From positions 62,001 through 126,000 of the forward strand of contig NZ_JANIJX010000006.1 in NCBI RefSeq assembly GCF_024580735.1: a DNA stretch of 64,000 bases, in the 5' to 3' direction. Positions 1 to 9,200 of the stretch are shown here, piece after piece; the stretch's first letter is position 1, and the number at the start of each line of letters is the position of its first letter. Origin of the DNA: Brevibacterium moorei (GTDB lineage Bacteria > Actinomycetota > Actinomycetes > Actinomycetales > Brevibacteriaceae). The notes under the pieces were generated by a model, which was not told the origin of the DNA, did not search any database, and saw nothing but the letters and a program-made list of their open reading frames with translations. A program made the position numbers and the translations under genes.

Positions 1-1
1 C

Positions 2-97
2 CTCGAAGATATCGAGGATGAAGCGACGAGGGAAATGATCGCCGAGTATGGCGGCTTCATGGTAGAGACGAACGAGGTCGTCATTGACAAGCGATAA
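2..97 (+). CDS. C-terminal end of an unidentified phage gene (partial)
   Basis: An open frame enters from the left edge and stops with TAA at 95-97, giving about 31 residues (LEDIEDEATREM...VVIDKR). It is acidic and shows no motif. Its stop overlaps the start of the downstream kinase gene by 14 bases, so the two are probably translationally coupled. The fragment is too short to assign a family. Confidence 0.6.
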   Translation, partial: LEDIEDEATREMIAEYGGFMVETNEVVIDKR

Positions 98-626
98 GGA
101 GACTACGTTCGTCGGAGTCGCCGGGCTCAAGGGCTCGGGCAAGACGACGTTTGGCAAGATCCTCGCCGACAAGATCCACGTCCCTGTCATGCACCTGGCC
201 GATCCGATCAAGAAGATCGTTCGCGATGCCAACCCCGGCTCTAGCCAGGGCCTGCTGCTGTCGTCGTGCGACGACGATCTGGAAGCTAAGCGGCTGCACG
301 ACCGCTACCGGCCGAGCCTCATCGCCGTCGGCGAAGGCATCCGGGAATACTGCCCCGACTTCTGGGTCCAATGCCTGATCCATGACGCCGAAGGCGCGGA
401 CATCGTCATCGTCCCCGATGTCCGACTGCCGGTCGAGGCCGGACTCATGGACGTCATCGTCTATGTCGAGCGGCCGGGCGTCGTATCCGATGGCTCGGAT
501 ACAGAGCGGGACATGAGCCGATACGCGTCAATGACCGTCTACAACGACGGAACGCTACGCGACCTTGAGCGCAAAGCCGCTGAGGTCATTAACGAATTAG
601 GACTGAAGGAGCGAGTTGTCTTTTAA
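84..626 (+). CDS. Deoxynucleoside monophosphate kinase-like P-loop protein
   Basis: A 180-residue protein with a classic P-loop near the N-terminus (GLKGSGKT, residues 14-21) and a later DVRLPVEAG segment typical of phage dNMP kinases, where it follows the strand that carries a catalytic or Walker B-like Asp. Such enzymes phosphorylate dNMPs to dNDPs to feed phage DNA synthesis in the cytoplasm. The TTG start at 84 is chosen because the P-loop must lie close to the N-terminus and the frame overlaps the preceding gene in the manner of its neighbours. An adenylate-kinase-like protein of other specificity is possible. The P-loop identification is firm; the substrate is inferred. Confidence 0.82.
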   Translation: MTSDKETTFVGVAGLKGSGKTTFGKILADKIHVPVMHLADPIKKIVRDANPGSSQGLLLSSCDDDLEAKRLHDRYRPSLIAVGEGIREYCPDFWVQCLIHDAEGADIVIVPDVRLPVEAGLMDVIVYVERPGVVSDGSDTERDMSRYASMTVYNDGTLRDLERKAAEVINELGLKERVVF

Positions 627-855
627 CCCGGAAGCCTTTGAGAAGGCCCTCAATGATGCGCCGCGTCGCGGTATGCACCCGATCGATGCGCTGCTGCTCG
701 ACCTCGACGGTGACGACAGGACATTCGTCGAGATGATCCTGCGAGACAAGACCGTGTATACGGCAGGGGCCGTGGCCGACGCATTGACTGCGGCTGGCGC
801 CAGGGGAATCGGTCGCCAGCAGGTCAAATCATGGAGGGAAAGGGAGTGCCGATGA
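616..855 (+). CDS. Small helix-turn-helix-like phage protein
   Basis: A 79-residue protein starting at TTG and overlapping the kinase gene by 11 bases. The C-terminal half (VADALTAAGARGIGRQQVKSWR) reads like a helix-turn-helix with a recognition helix ending in SWR, as in small DNA-binding proteins of actinophages. The target is unknown. It overlaps the next gene start by 4 bases, so it belongs to the same left-arm operon. The HTH reading is pattern recognition only. Confidence 0.6.
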   Translation: MSFNPEAFEKALNDAPRRGMHPIDALLLDLDGDDRTFVEMILRDKTVYTAGAVADALTAAGARGIGRQQVKSWRERECR

Positions 856-1079
856 GCACGTCGGAGACATCATCATCACTAACCGTCGGAGGATTCGGGA
901 CGCTGCTCGGCCTAGTCCTGGCGCTGTGCATCCTGCTCGGCGCCCCGGCATGGGCGACGACCATATTCGCGTGGCTCATCGTCGGCCTCTCGGCCGTCGG
1001 TCTCCTCATCATCATCGTCGGACTCGGCATCGTGACGACGGTGCTAACGCTTAACGGGAGGAGCAAGCGTGGCAATTGA
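852..1079 (+). CDS. Small membrane protein with two predicted TM helices
   Basis: The ATG at 852 gives 75 residues beginning MSTSETS. Two hydrophobic stretches (about residues 13-36, with LLGLVLALCILLGAPAW, and 40-65, with LIVGLSAVGLLIIIVGLG) are separated by a very short turn, and the tail is basic (GRSKRGN). It sits between an HTH-like protein and a phosphoesterase and overlaps the latter. An inner-membrane location is predicted; no function can be assigned. An upstream in-frame start at 831 is possible but has a weaker ribosome site. Confidence 0.65.
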   Translation: MSTSETSSSLTVGGFGTLLGLVLALCILLGAPAWATTIFAWLIVGLSAVGLLIIIVGLGIVTTVLTLNGRSKRGN

Positions 1080-2247
1080 TTTCGACAAGCTTCAGGACAG
1101 TCTCGCGGGAGCGGGCGGCGGTTACAGAACGGTGGCAGAAGGTGGTGAAGGGGAAATTGACACCCCGAGGTTCCCATCGCCCGTCACTGACTTCGACGGT
1201 ATCCTCCGGGAAGCCGGTTTCGATCCAGCTGAGTACGAGCTCGCATCGACACCGAGGGTGTCGACCTGGGATGCTCAGACGCCGGAGGGCCTCAAGCGTC
1301 TTTACTCGTACCGCATCTCAGTGCGGAAGATCATCGACGGCATTGCCGAGGATGACATCGAGGCGGCGCGGCTCCGCATCCAGAACCGCGAACTGCCGCC
1401 GGTCTTCTTTATGGGCGACACCGACCTCCCCGAGGTCTCGGCCGTGGTCAACATGGCCGACGCCCAGATCGCCAAGAGTGAAGGCGGTGGCATCTCCGGG
1501 CTGACAGACCGCATCCTCAACGGCCTGGAGAATATCCAGGCCTGGCTGGACCGTTGCCGGTTGAGCTACAACGTCTCCGAGCTGATCCTCGTCAACAACG
1601 GTGACGTCCTGGAGAACATCGCAGGCAACTACGCCTCACAGCAGTTCACGGTCGAAGGGAATCTGCGACAGCAGATGAACTATGCCCTGGACTTCTGGGA
1701 TCTGTATGCCTCGGAGTTGCTGCCGCAGTTCGAGCGCAAACAGTTCGTCACCGTCCTCTCTAATCACGGGGAGCTTGGCCGGCTAGGCACGGCCAAGAAC
1801 CAGACGTCCGACTCCGACAACGCCGACGCCTTCTTGGCGGAAGCGTTGAAGCGGATCTACAAGGACAAGCCCGGCCTCGACGATATCCAATGGACGATCC
1901 CTCGCGACGAGATGAACGTCTATACAGAGACGGCAACCGGCGTCAAGCTCGCGTTCTGCCATGGCCACAAGATCAAGGGCTCGGACGCTCACGGCTTCGA
2001 GACCTGGCTCAACGGCCAACAGCGCGGAGACATCCGCGCCTGGGAGGCCGACATCTGGGTCACGGCTCATCGGCACAATTTCCAGGCATGGGACCTTGGG
2101 TCCTGCTCCGTCTTCCAGTGCCCGTCGCTGGACGGCGGCAGCAAGTGGTTCAAGGACTCGACCGGGCGGTATTCGCAATCGGGCATGATCGGCTTCCTTG
2201 CCGGCCAGCACACCAAGACAAAATGGAGCGATCTTGCGTTCCTGTAG
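1069..2247 (+). CDS. Calcineurin-like metallophosphoesterase
   Basis: A 392-residue protein carrying the signature blocks of the binuclear metallophosphoesterase fold in order: FMGDTDL (about 114-120), NNGDVLE (176-182), SNHGE (231-235), CHGHK (297-301) and TAHRHN (332-337). These supply the Asp, Asn and His metal ligands. Phage members of the family act as nucleases or phosphatases; here the substrate is unknown. It starts at GTG 1069 behind GGGAGGAGC, overlapping the membrane gene by 11 bases. Its place in a dNMP-kinase operon fits a role in nucleic-acid or nucleotide metabolism. SbcD-like exonuclease activity is one alternative. Confidence 0.8.
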   Translation: MAIDFDKLQDSLAGAGGGYRTVAEGGEGEIDTPRFPSPVTDFDGILREAGFDPAEYELASTPRVSTWDAQTPEGLKRLYSYRISVRKIIDGIAEDDIEAARLRIQNRELPPVFFMGDTDLPEVSAVVNMADAQIAKSEGGGISGLTDRILNGLENIQAWLDRCRLSYNVSELILVNNGDVLENIAGNYASQQFTVEGNLRQQMNYALDFWDLYASELLPQFERKQFVTVLSNHGELGRLGTAKNQTSDSDNADAFLAEALKRIYKDKPGLDDIQWTIPRDEMNVYTETATGVKLAFCHGHKIKGSDAHGFETWLNGQQRGDIRAWEADIWVTAHRHNFQAWDLGSCSVFQCPSLDGGSKWFKDSTGRYSQSGMIGFLAGQHTKTKWSDLAFL

Positions 2248-2255
2248 GAGGACCC

Positions 2256-2531
2256 ATGGATAACACGCATATCGACATCGCGAGCAATGCCGAGATCATG
2301 GTCGACAGCCAGCACCTGGCGATCTTCCGCCTGCCCGAGATGCCGAACCTGACGTTTGCAGCAATCAACCTCGACGAGAACGACGACCCCAGGGGCGTCG
2401 ACCCTGAGGACGTCGGCTTTATCTGCGCTGAGGTCCTGCACGCCGAGGACGGATTCGTCCTCGCGACCGTCGTCGATCTCGGCGAGATCAAGGGCGTCTT
2501 GAGCCGCCTGAACTTCGAGGTGACCGAGTGA
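2256..2531 (+). CDS. Hypothetical phage protein
   Basis: A 91-residue acidic protein (MDNTHIDIASNAE...). The ATG at 2256 is preceded by TAGGAGG at good spacing, which decides against longer versions of the frame. No motif is recognised. The stop overlaps the next GTG start (GTGA), so translation is coupled to the sigma-like gene. Confidence 0.7.
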   Translation: MDNTHIDIASNAEIMVDSQHLAIFRLPEMPNLTFAAINLDENDDPRGVDPEDVGFICAEVLHAEDGFVLATVVDLGEIKGVLSRLNFEVTE

Positions 2532-3082
2532 CTGCCGTCGAATACGACGAGGACGACTTTAATGTCGACAAGGCCATCGGCTATGCCTGCCATCTAGCTC
2601 ATGCCGATCAGTGCGACACGGCCGAAGCTGAAGACATTGGCCAAATGGTCTGGGTCAAGTACCTCGAATCAGGGTGGCATCGCTACCCGGTCGGCAAGCA
2701 GATCTACCTCATTCGCCGCGAAGCGCGCGAAGCCATGAGGCGCGAGGCTGATGACTACCGCCGGTTCTCTGGCGGGTACAGCAACACGCCTCGGACGGTC
2801 GGGATCGTCTTAGCCTCGGCCGAGTGGGCCGTCATCGATGGCGAGCCTCGACTCTGCGAGTCGGAGCGGTTTGACAAGGCGTTCCTCGACTGCACCAAGC
2901 GACAGCGCCGAGCGCTGTTCAAGCGGTACACCGAAGGCTCTGAGGACATGACCCACGCCGAGGAGCTGGCGGCCTCTGCCGGCCGCGAGCATATGTCCTA
3001 TGTCCTCGACCTACCGTCGTTCGGACGCGTCGAAGACGCGATGGTCTATGAGGTAGTCACGACAATCAAGGAGGCAGCCTAG
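2528..3082 (+). CDS. Possible sigma-70-like or HTH protein
   Basis: A 184-residue protein. The segment AEDIGQMVWVKYLESGW near residues 35-55 resembles sigma-70 region 2 (the DxxQxxFxxxL core), followed by the basic stretch REAREAMRREADDYRRF. The C-terminal region (FLDCTKRQRRALFKRYTEG, then ASAGREHM) could be a degenerate region 4 or HTH. If correct it would bind DNA or RNA polymerase and might direct phage gene expression. It starts at GTG 2528 overlapping the previous stop. The match is by eye and moderate; a non-sigma DNA-binding protein is the main alternative. Confidence 0.55.
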   Translation: MTAVEYDEDDFNVDKAIGYACHLAHADQCDTAEAEDIGQMVWVKYLESGWHRYPVGKQIYLIRREAREAMRREADDYRRFSGGYSNTPRTVGIVLASAEWAVIDGEPRLCESERFDKAFLDCTKRQRRALFKRYTEGSEDMTHAEELAASAGREHMSYVLDLPSFGRVEDAMVYEVVTTIKEAA

Positions 3083-3498
3083 TGGCAATCGGGCCATACT
3101 CATACATCCTCTGGTATCTCAAGCCCGAGGAGCTCGAATGGATCAATGGCATGTTCGAAGATCGCGGCTATGACCTGACGTTCTTCGATGCAAACGACTG
3201 GTCGGATGGCGACATTGAGATCATCACCAAAGGCGAGGGCTTGCCCATGATTGTCATGGGCGAAGAGCGCGGACTGGGTGGCTTCAGGAAGAAGCGCTTC
3301 CCGATCCGCAAGAAGGCCGACGTCATGGAGGTCATCACCCTCCTCGACGAAGTCGACGTCTGGGCGTCGACCGATGGCATCCGTGAGCTCATGGAGGAAC
3401 GGCCGCTTGGCAACGATGCAATCAACGCCAAGCGAACCAGCGTAGGGGAGTGGATGTCGGAGTCTAACTACGGAGTTAATCACTCTGATAACAGGTAG
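3082..3498 (+). CDS. Hypothetical phage protein
   Basis: A 138-residue protein with a GTG start overlapping the previous stop. Alternating strand-like segments (FFDANDWSDGDIEIITKG, LPMIVMGEE) and a basic patch (FRKKRFPIRKKAD) are visible but no known motif. It is the last gene of the left-arm + strand operon and is followed at once by an intrinsic terminator. Confidence 0.7.
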   Translation: MAIGPYSYILWYLKPEELEWINGMFEDRGYDLTFFDANDWSDGDIEIITKGEGLPMIVMGEERGLGGFRKKRFPIRKKADVMEVITLLDEVDVWASTDGIRELMEERPLGNDAINAKRTSVGEWMSESNYGVNHSDNR

Positions 3499-3516
3499 AA
3501 TATGCCTCAGCAGTAG

Positions 3517-3540
3517 CCCTCGGAGCTTCGGCTCCGGGGG
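3517..3540 (+). terminator. Intrinsic terminator of the left-arm operon
   Basis: CCCTCGGAGC-TTCG-GCTCCGGGGG forms a 10-bp stem closed by a stable UUCG tetraloop, followed by cGTTGTTGT. It lies 19 bases after the last gene of the operon and before the separate lipoprotein gene. Confidence 0.75.
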
Positions 3541-3564
3541 CGTTGTTGTATTCAGAGGGGGATA

Positions 3565-3936
3565 ATGAAGAAGCTAGTGTCCGCCGGGATCGCCCTATCC
3601 CTGCTAGTCCTTGGAGGCTGTGGCTCGAAGCATGATGGAATCATCAGGTATCGAGTATCGACGTCGATGTTTGACGCGAACATCTCGTACAGCGTCCCTG
3701 ACGGGGAGTACAAGAAGACGACCATGAGGTCGTACTTAAAGGACGAGAACGCCCTTGTGATGCAATGGCGTGCGGGCCGCAACGGATACGCAAAGCCGTT
3801 CGTCACGGCCGAAGGCGTCGGACGGAACGGATACAAGACCCCGAACGCCGACATGCTGTGCCAGATTCTCGATGGGAACAACAATGTCCTGGTCGAGCAT
3901 AAGGATAAGGGTATGTGCGCGGTGGTCTTGGAATGA
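3565..3936 (+). CDS. Phage-encoded lipoprotein
   Basis: A 123-residue protein with a lipoprotein signal: MKKLVSAGIALSLLVLGGC, lipobox LGGC with the acylated Cys at residue 19. The mature part has no recognised domain but keeps two further Cys residues (MLCQ, GMCAVV) near the C-terminus. It has its own ribosome site (AGAGGGGGATA) and is isolated by terminators on both sides, so it probably has its own promoter. Lone lipoproteins in temperate phages often act at the cell surface, for example in superinfection exclusion; that role is inferred from context only. Confidence 0.75.
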   Translation: MKKLVSAGIALSLLVLGGCGSKHDGIIRYRVSTSMFDANISYSVPDGEYKKTTMRSYLKDENALVMQWRAGRNGYAKPFVTAEGVGRNGYKTPNADMLCQILDGNNNVLVEHKDKGMCAVVLE

Positions 3937-3937
3937 C

Positions 3938-3985
3938 AAAAGCCCCTAGCTAGAAACCCGTCAAGGGAATCCGGCTAGGGGCTTT
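3938..3985. terminator. Bidirectional terminator between converging genes
   Basis: AAAGCCCCTAGC pairs with GCTAGGGGCTTT across a loop of about 22 bases. T runs flank the stem on both strands. It lies between the + strand lipoprotein gene and the end of the - strand late operon, so it can serve both transcripts. Confidence 0.85.
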
Positions 3986-3999
3986 CTTTGTTTACGGCC

Positions 4000-4428
4000 T
4001 CAGTGGCGCGGCCCGGACTGAAGCATCTGGTCGAGCGCGGCCTGGGCATGGATGCGATCGGCATCCGTCTCGGGCATGTCAGTCTCGCCTCCGACCGTGT
4101 TATCGGCTTCGGGTGGCTCGTCGTCACTGACGACGTCGTCGTCCTTATCATCGAAGGTATGGCCCGGCTCATCATCATCGTCATCGACCGGAGCCTGCGG
4201 CTCGTTGCCGGTGATCGGCTGATCCGTCGGCGTGTGAGCCGTAGCCTGGACATGGAAGATGCCAGACAGGTATCCGACGACAGCGGTAGCGATAAGGAAC
4301 CACTGCGGCTGAGCGCCATCGACGGCAAAGACCGTCGAGCATACACCGAGGGCGATTGTCGCGACGGTCAGGATGACGTAGGACCACTGCCGCACGACGG
4401 GCGGCAGGCGGGTAATGTCTAGGGTCAA
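4000..4428 (-). CDS. Holin-like membrane protein with acidic tail
   Basis: A TTG start at 4428, directly overlapping the endolysin stop region (TGATTTG), gives 142 residues. Two hydrophobic helices (about residues 14-34 and 42-62) precede a long hydrophilic tail very rich in Asp and Glu (DDDDDEPGHTFDDKDDD). Position after the endolysin, size and topology fit a holin or lysis-accessory protein that would act in the cytoplasmic membrane. It is the last gene of the late operon. Assignment as the holin proper is uncertain because two other membrane proteins lie upstream of the endolysin. Confidence 0.65.
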   Translation of the reverse strand: MTLDITRLPPVVRQWSYVILTVATIALGVCSTVFAVDGAQPQWFLIATAVVGYLSGIFHVQATAHTPTDQPITGNEPQAPVDDDDDEPGHTFDDKDDDVVSDDEPPEADNTVGGETDMPETDADRIHAQAALDQMLQSGPRH

Positions 4429-4429
4429 A

Positions 4430-5359
4430 TCAGACTCCAACCTTGTAGGTGGCGTCAATGATCTTGACGCCGGAAACGTGAGCGAGGGCCTGGACGCGGA
4501 GACGCATGTCCTTGCCCTTGGCCGGGGCCACTCCGAGGTGGTCCCAGACGGTTGACTTGCCGAATGTCTTGCCGGCTGTTCCGATGATCTCCTCGGACGG
4601 GTAGATGTAGCGCGTCTTGGTCTTGACGCCCTTCTTGTATTCGACAAGGATGAACCGGACCGCAATCTCTTTGCCCGCAGGCAGGCCCTCAGCCGTCAGG
4701 GTCACATGCCCCATGAGGTCCTGGCCCTTCTTGAGGCCGGAGGCCATCGAGGCGTCGTTCTTGTCGTTGATCGGCAGCGTCGCCCACTTGCTCTTGGGCA
4801 GCGGAACGTCCTTAGTCCGCTTGCCGACGTTCTTCAGTGTCAATCCGAGAACCCCTCCCGAGCTCGACGATGAGCTCGCGGTAGATGTCGATGTCTTTGG
4901 ATACTTGGGGCGACCAAAGCCGCCGCGAGGTCCGGTCGAGGACCTGTGCTTGAGCATGACGCGGCCGCCCGTGCGGCCGCCGGCCTTGTCGGTGTTGCCC
5001 TCCCAGGCATCCCACGACCCGTCCTTGTAAACCTTCGACACCCAGCCGACATGGCTGATACGGCCCAGTCCGGCCAAATCGTAATAGACCATGTCGCCCA
5101 CTTTGGGGGAGTGGTGCCACTGGCCGCGCGCCTTGAACCAGGCCGCGCCCGACGGGGTGTAAGCATGCTTTGGGACGACCGAAGTCGGGACACCTGCCTG
5201 GTGCATGACCCAGCTCGCGTAGATGGCGCACCAGGCGACGCCGTTCATCGGATACCACTTGCCATACTTGGTCAGGTTCGATCCGAACGGGGTCTCGTGG
5301 TAGCCGTTCTGGCCCTCGTGGACCTTTCTGATTTCTGTGATCGCCGACAGGCGAATCAC
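4430..5359 (-). CDS. Endolysin with N-terminal CHAP-type peptidase domain
   Basis: The GTG start at 5359 gives 309 residues. The N-terminal 140 residues resemble a CHAP amidohydrolase: catalytic Cys in VAWCAIYASW (Cys44), a later KVGDMVYY strand, and His in RISHVGWV (His103), followed by WEGNT. CHAP domains cleave peptidoglycan peptide bonds or the amide bond to muramic acid. A Ser/Thr linker (STSTASSSSSSGG) leads to a C-terminal domain of about 110 residues of unknown fold, presumably wall binding. It is flanked by holin-like genes. The Cys/His pair is visible; the exact bond cleaved is not. Confidence 0.85.
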   Translation of the reverse strand: MIRLSAITEIRKVHEGQNGYHETPFGSNLTKYGKWYPMNGVAWCAIYASWVMHQAGVPTSVVPKHAYTPSGAAWFKARGQWHHSPKVGDMVYYDLAGLGRISHVGWVSKVYKDGSWDAWEGNTDKAGGRTGGRVMLKHRSSTGPRGGFGRPKYPKTSTSTASSSSSSGGVLGLTLKNVGKRTKDVPLPKSKWATLPINDKNDASMASGLKKGQDLMGHVTLTAEGLPAGKEIAVRFILVEYKKGVKTKTRYIYPSEEIIGTAGKTFGKSTVWDHLGVAPAKGKDMRLRVQALAHVSGVKIIDATYKVGV

Positions 5360-5367
5360 CTCTCTAT

Positions 5368-5673
5368 CTATTCCTTCCCGGCCTCTCCGGCCGGAGGCCC
5401 TGCCGGGAAGCGGGATGCCATGTCGGGGTGAGCCCTGACGACCTCGACCCACAGCGCGACGTAGTGGTCGCGGTACCACGCCTCGGAGCGCTGCGTCTCG
5501 CGCAGCTCATCGACGGCCAGCATCCGCAGGTCCTTGTACTGTTCGACGGCGCGGTCTTCCTTGACGAATCCGGCTGAGCGCCAGTCCTTGATGAGGTTCC
5601 AGAGGCCTACGACGAGTACGCCGAGGCCACCACCGGCAGCCCATTGCATGACGGCTACCAGATCGATTTGCAT
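5368..5673 (-). CDS. Small single-TM protein, possible holin or lysis accessory
   Basis: A 101-residue protein. One TM helix near the N-terminus (MQWAAGGGLGVLVVGLWNLI) is followed by a charged, probably helical region (FVKEDRAVEQYKDLRMLAVDELRETQRSEAWYRDHY). It ends 8 bases before the endolysin start in the same operon, a typical place for a class II or III holin. Function is inferred from position and topology. Confidence 0.65.
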   Translation of the reverse strand: MQIDLVAVMQWAAGGGLGVLVVGLWNLIKDWRSAGFVKEDRAVEQYKDLRMLAVDELRETQRSEAWYRDHYVALWVEVVRAHPDMASRFPAGPPAGEAGKE

Positions 5674-6084
5674 CTATCCCCCCTTGACTTCGGGGGCTAT
5701 CTCCCTGATCGCATCCTCGGCCGGCTTGAGCCTGTGCCATCGCTCAAAAGCCCAGACGGTAAACGCTGTATAGATGGCGACACCACCTCCCCGTGACCAC
5801 GTCACGGGGTAGTCGAGCATGAGGAAGAGCTGGCTGAGCGACAAGATGATGCCGGCTACGGCGACCATGAAGACGCCGTAGCGTTCGACTTGGACATAGC
5901 TTGACAGGACTCCGCCGGCGGAGATGAGGCCGCCTGCCGCAAAGACGATGCCATACAGCAGCGACAGCCAGTCGCCGCCGTAGACGTGAGCTGATGACAT
6001 CGGCGGGAAGAGGATGTACCAGATGCCTGCCAAGATGAATAGCACCGAGCCGATCATCTTGAACCATTTACTCAGGCTCCTCAC
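5674..6084 (-). CDS. Four-TM membrane protein of the lysis region
   Basis: A 136-residue protein with a GTG start that overlaps the TGA of the upstream small gene. Four hydrophobic segments are visible (SVLFILAGIWYILF, LSLLYGIVFAAGGLISAGG, YGVFMVAVAGIILSLSQLFLML, and a weaker one ending AFTVWAFERW). Actinophage lysis cassettes often contain such a 4-TM protein beside the endolysin. It could be the holin, an antiholin or a Sie-type protein. Confidence 0.65.
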   Translation of the reverse strand: MRSLSKWFKMIGSVLFILAGIWYILFPPMSSAHVYGGDWLSLLYGIVFAAGGLISAGGVLSSYVQVERYGVFMVAVAGIILSLSQLFLMLDYPVTWSRGGGVAIYTAFTVWAFERWHRLKPAEDAIREIAPEVKGG

Positions 6085-6245
6085 TGAGCCACCTCATCAC
6101 CAGCCTTGGGCTCGGCCTTGAGCTGCTCCAGCTCGGCCTGGACGGCCTCTAGCTGCACTTCGAGCTGAGCCTGCCGTTCGCGGAGCTGAATGTTCTCCTG
6201 GAGGTACGAGGCGTACAGCTTCTTGATGATCTCGTTCTGATCCAA
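6081..6245 (-). CDS. 54-residue coiled-coil protein
   Basis: A TTG start at 6245 behind AAGAAGAG gives MDQNEIIKKLYAS... Residues 15-45 are a strong heptad-type coiled coil (ENIQLRERQAQLEVQLEAV, then QAELEQLK). It sits between the giant fibre gene and the lysis membrane genes and overlaps the next start by 4 bases. It could be a small tail or chaperone accessory. The overlap with its neighbour and the lack of other coding in the gap support reality. Confidence 0.6.
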   Translation of the reverse strand: MDQNEIIKKLYASYLQENIQLRERQAQLEVQLEAVQAELEQLKAEPKAGDEVAQ

Positions 6246-6259
6246 AGTCTCTTCTTTCG

Positions 6260-9200
6260 TCAGGCCGCGAGAGCGGCCACTTTGTCTTCGAGCGCGGCAA
6301 TCTGGTCGCGCTGCTTGCGGATGATGGGGATGAGGAGCGGTGCGATGCGGTCGTAGGACAGGCCCTCGACGTCGCCGTCCTCGCCGCGCTGGACCAGCAG
6401 CTCCAGGCCGGCATCGGCAAAGTCATCGGCAATAGCACCGACATACCGGGGGGGCGGCCCGATGCGCCGGGGGATATCGGTGTGCTTGTCGTCGGTCAAG
6501 GTACCGTCAGCCATGCAATGGAGCATGGCTTCGTAGTCCTCTGCTTCGGCCTTGTCGGTCCAAGTCTTCGGCTCGATCGACAGGAGCGCATCCTCGTACG
6601 AGTCGAGCTCGATCGACTGCTCGTCGAGCTTGTACTTGCGCGCCGAGGTGCGGCGGCCGAGCGTGCCTGCCGACGTGATACACAGATCTGACTGACCAGA
6701 GTAGGTGCGGCTGTAGATACTGGCTGACCAGATGCGCGGCTTGCCGTCGGCACCGACGCAGAACTCGGTACCGGAGGTGCCATTACCCATAAGTCGAAGA
6801 GTCCTGTTCGGCCCCTGCGCGCCAATGGCGAAATCGCCGTCAGGGATGCCTGTGGGCGAGCCGATCCACCCTCGATAATCCGACCCCATATAGTAGCGAG
6901 TGAAGATCGAGTTGGCATTGCCAGAGTTGCAGATGGCATCGAAGACGGTGGTCGAACGGGATTCGATGCTGACACGATCCTGCGTCATCGTCGTAATTCC
7001 ATCGGACGCTGAGGTGAAGTCTATGACCGCGCTAAAGCTATCGAGTCGAGAAGCGCCGACCCGAGCCGACGATCTCCCCCAGAGCTCTGCGCTACCATTC
7101 CTTACGGTGACCCTGCCCGCCTCGCCCTCGTGTTCGTTATAGGCGACCAGGCTTGCGTACGGGGTGCTTTCATAGACTCCGCGTGCCTGTATGTACAGGG
7201 CCGCGCGATCCTTTTCCCGGCAAGACGTAGTGGCCTGTATGCCATCCCCGTCCATCAGGATTCCAGTCGCAGTGGAATCGCCTTCCTTGTCGGTCTGACT
7301 GTCCTCGTTATATCCGATGAACTTACCCCAGGAGCGAATGGCGATGTCGCCATCCGGGTTAAAGGTAATGGAGCCCTTCGCCTCTCCTGCCGAGGAGAAC
7401 GGCCCGAGGATCGTCGCCTCGCATGACTTGGTTGATGACCCGGGGCTCTTCTTGCCCCAGATGCTGTAGATGGACAGGTTGTTCCCGGTCGTCAGGTCGC
7501 CCATCCTAATCCCAGCCCCCTCGCCTTGCGTCCACCCCATGTCAAGGCCGTCGAAGAGGTTGTTATCGATGGCAACGGTCCGCGTCTTCGAGCGGGATGA
7601 GTAAAGCGTGCCAACCATCTCCACACCACCCGTGGCCTGGTCGATGGAGAAGGTCGTCTTGGCGTCCTTGTCGAAGGCGATAAGACCCTGAGGGTTCAGC
7701 TCGATGCGAGGGAAGCCGGAGTTCGTCCGGATCGTCGATCCGGTAATGGTCTTGCCATTGAGCGAGTCGGCCGACAGGACGTTGGCCGTGACAGCACCAG
7801 CAGCAAGCTGCTCAGTCGCGATCGTATTGGCCCGGATGCGCTTGCCGTCCATCTGGCCGGCGGTGATCTTGCCGGCGTCGATCGAACCGATAATGCCCGA
7901 CTCGGCGGTAATGGCTCCGGCCTTGATGTGCTCGGTCGTCACCGACCCTGGGGCGATGAGAGTCGAGCCGACGCCGCGCTCGACGCGATACGAGCCGTAG
8001 TACCACACCGCGTCTTGCGGGTCTGTGGCTACGCCGTCCGGGTAGTAGATCGTTAGGCGTGGTGAAATCAGGTGGGTGTCGGCCCTAACCTTGTATAGCC
8101 CGCCAACCTCGACCCACTTCTTAAGCGGCATATCCTTGGGGTTGATCCTGCCACCCAAGAGGTTGCTCATCGCGCCCTGATTCCCGATGTATCCGGGGTA
8201 CTCGTAGACGCGCATGTCGACCATACTGAAGTTTCCGACCGTAGAAGCATCTAGATAGACCCAGACGGAGATCCAATACGTCTCGCCAGGAGTGACTGGG
8301 ATCATGGCGGAACTACTGGACACGAGTCCATAGATTGACGTGTTTCCCGTTCCTGGGACAGATTTGTGCTTGGCCGAATACTTCTCGCCAGGGGCAGGAT
8401 TCGACGTCTGCACTGTCATGTAAGAGCTGCCGCGCCAAGGCTCGGGGATGCCTGCGTTATCTTTGCCAACAGTCTCGGGTGTCATTGGCGTGGCGATATT
8501 GGTCCCGCCCAACAGTACCTTGTCGGCAGTAATACTGCCGGCCTTGATCCTCGCCGCATCGACATAGCCACTCGTCAATACGCCGGCGTTCAGGCTTTTG
8601 ACGATGCCCGATTCTGCCGTGATCGCGCCTGCCGCGATCTTCTCCGTCGTGATAGCGCCGGGCTCGATAAGGGTCGAGCCGACTGCCTTGCGGACCATGA
8701 CGTTACGGACCTTGAGCCCTGCCGCTACGATGTCTTGACGATTCGCGGAGACGATGCCCAGGCGGTACGACTTGTCGTCCCGACTAGACCATGCAGGCGG
8801 TACCGTCATCGTCAGCGAGTAGTTCGCTGTCGGTCCGGGCGCAATCGTCATGTAACTGGTCCCCGCCGAGGCATGGCCGGAGGCGGAGCCGTCCGGTCCC
8901 TCCGGATAGACCCACATCACGACTCGCAGAGACACCTTAACGTCCACAGTGGCGTCAAAGTTGATGCTGATTTGGTCGCCCGGCTTGAAGGGATTCGACG
9001 GTACGCGGTCTACGATGAACAGGTATTGGCTGCCGCCAACTCCGGTGGATGCCAGGTACCGGACTCCCTGGGACTCGGTTACGGTGACCCGTCCGTCCGT
9101 GCCGACATATGGAACGGTCGGATCGTAGGTCGCATAGTTCTGGGTGTCGCCCAGCAACACCTTGTCGGCAGTAATACTGCCGGCCTTGATGCGCCCGGCG

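Noticed and set aside
1890..2531. Long N-terminal extension of the gene at 2256
   Set aside because: The extension overlaps the phosphoesterase in another frame, while ATG 2256 has a strong TAGGAGG site.
4430..5479. Longer endolysin starting at 5479
   Set aside because: The extra 40 residues are an Arg/Gly-rich shadow of the overlapping single-TM gene; GTG 5359 lies just after that gene ends.
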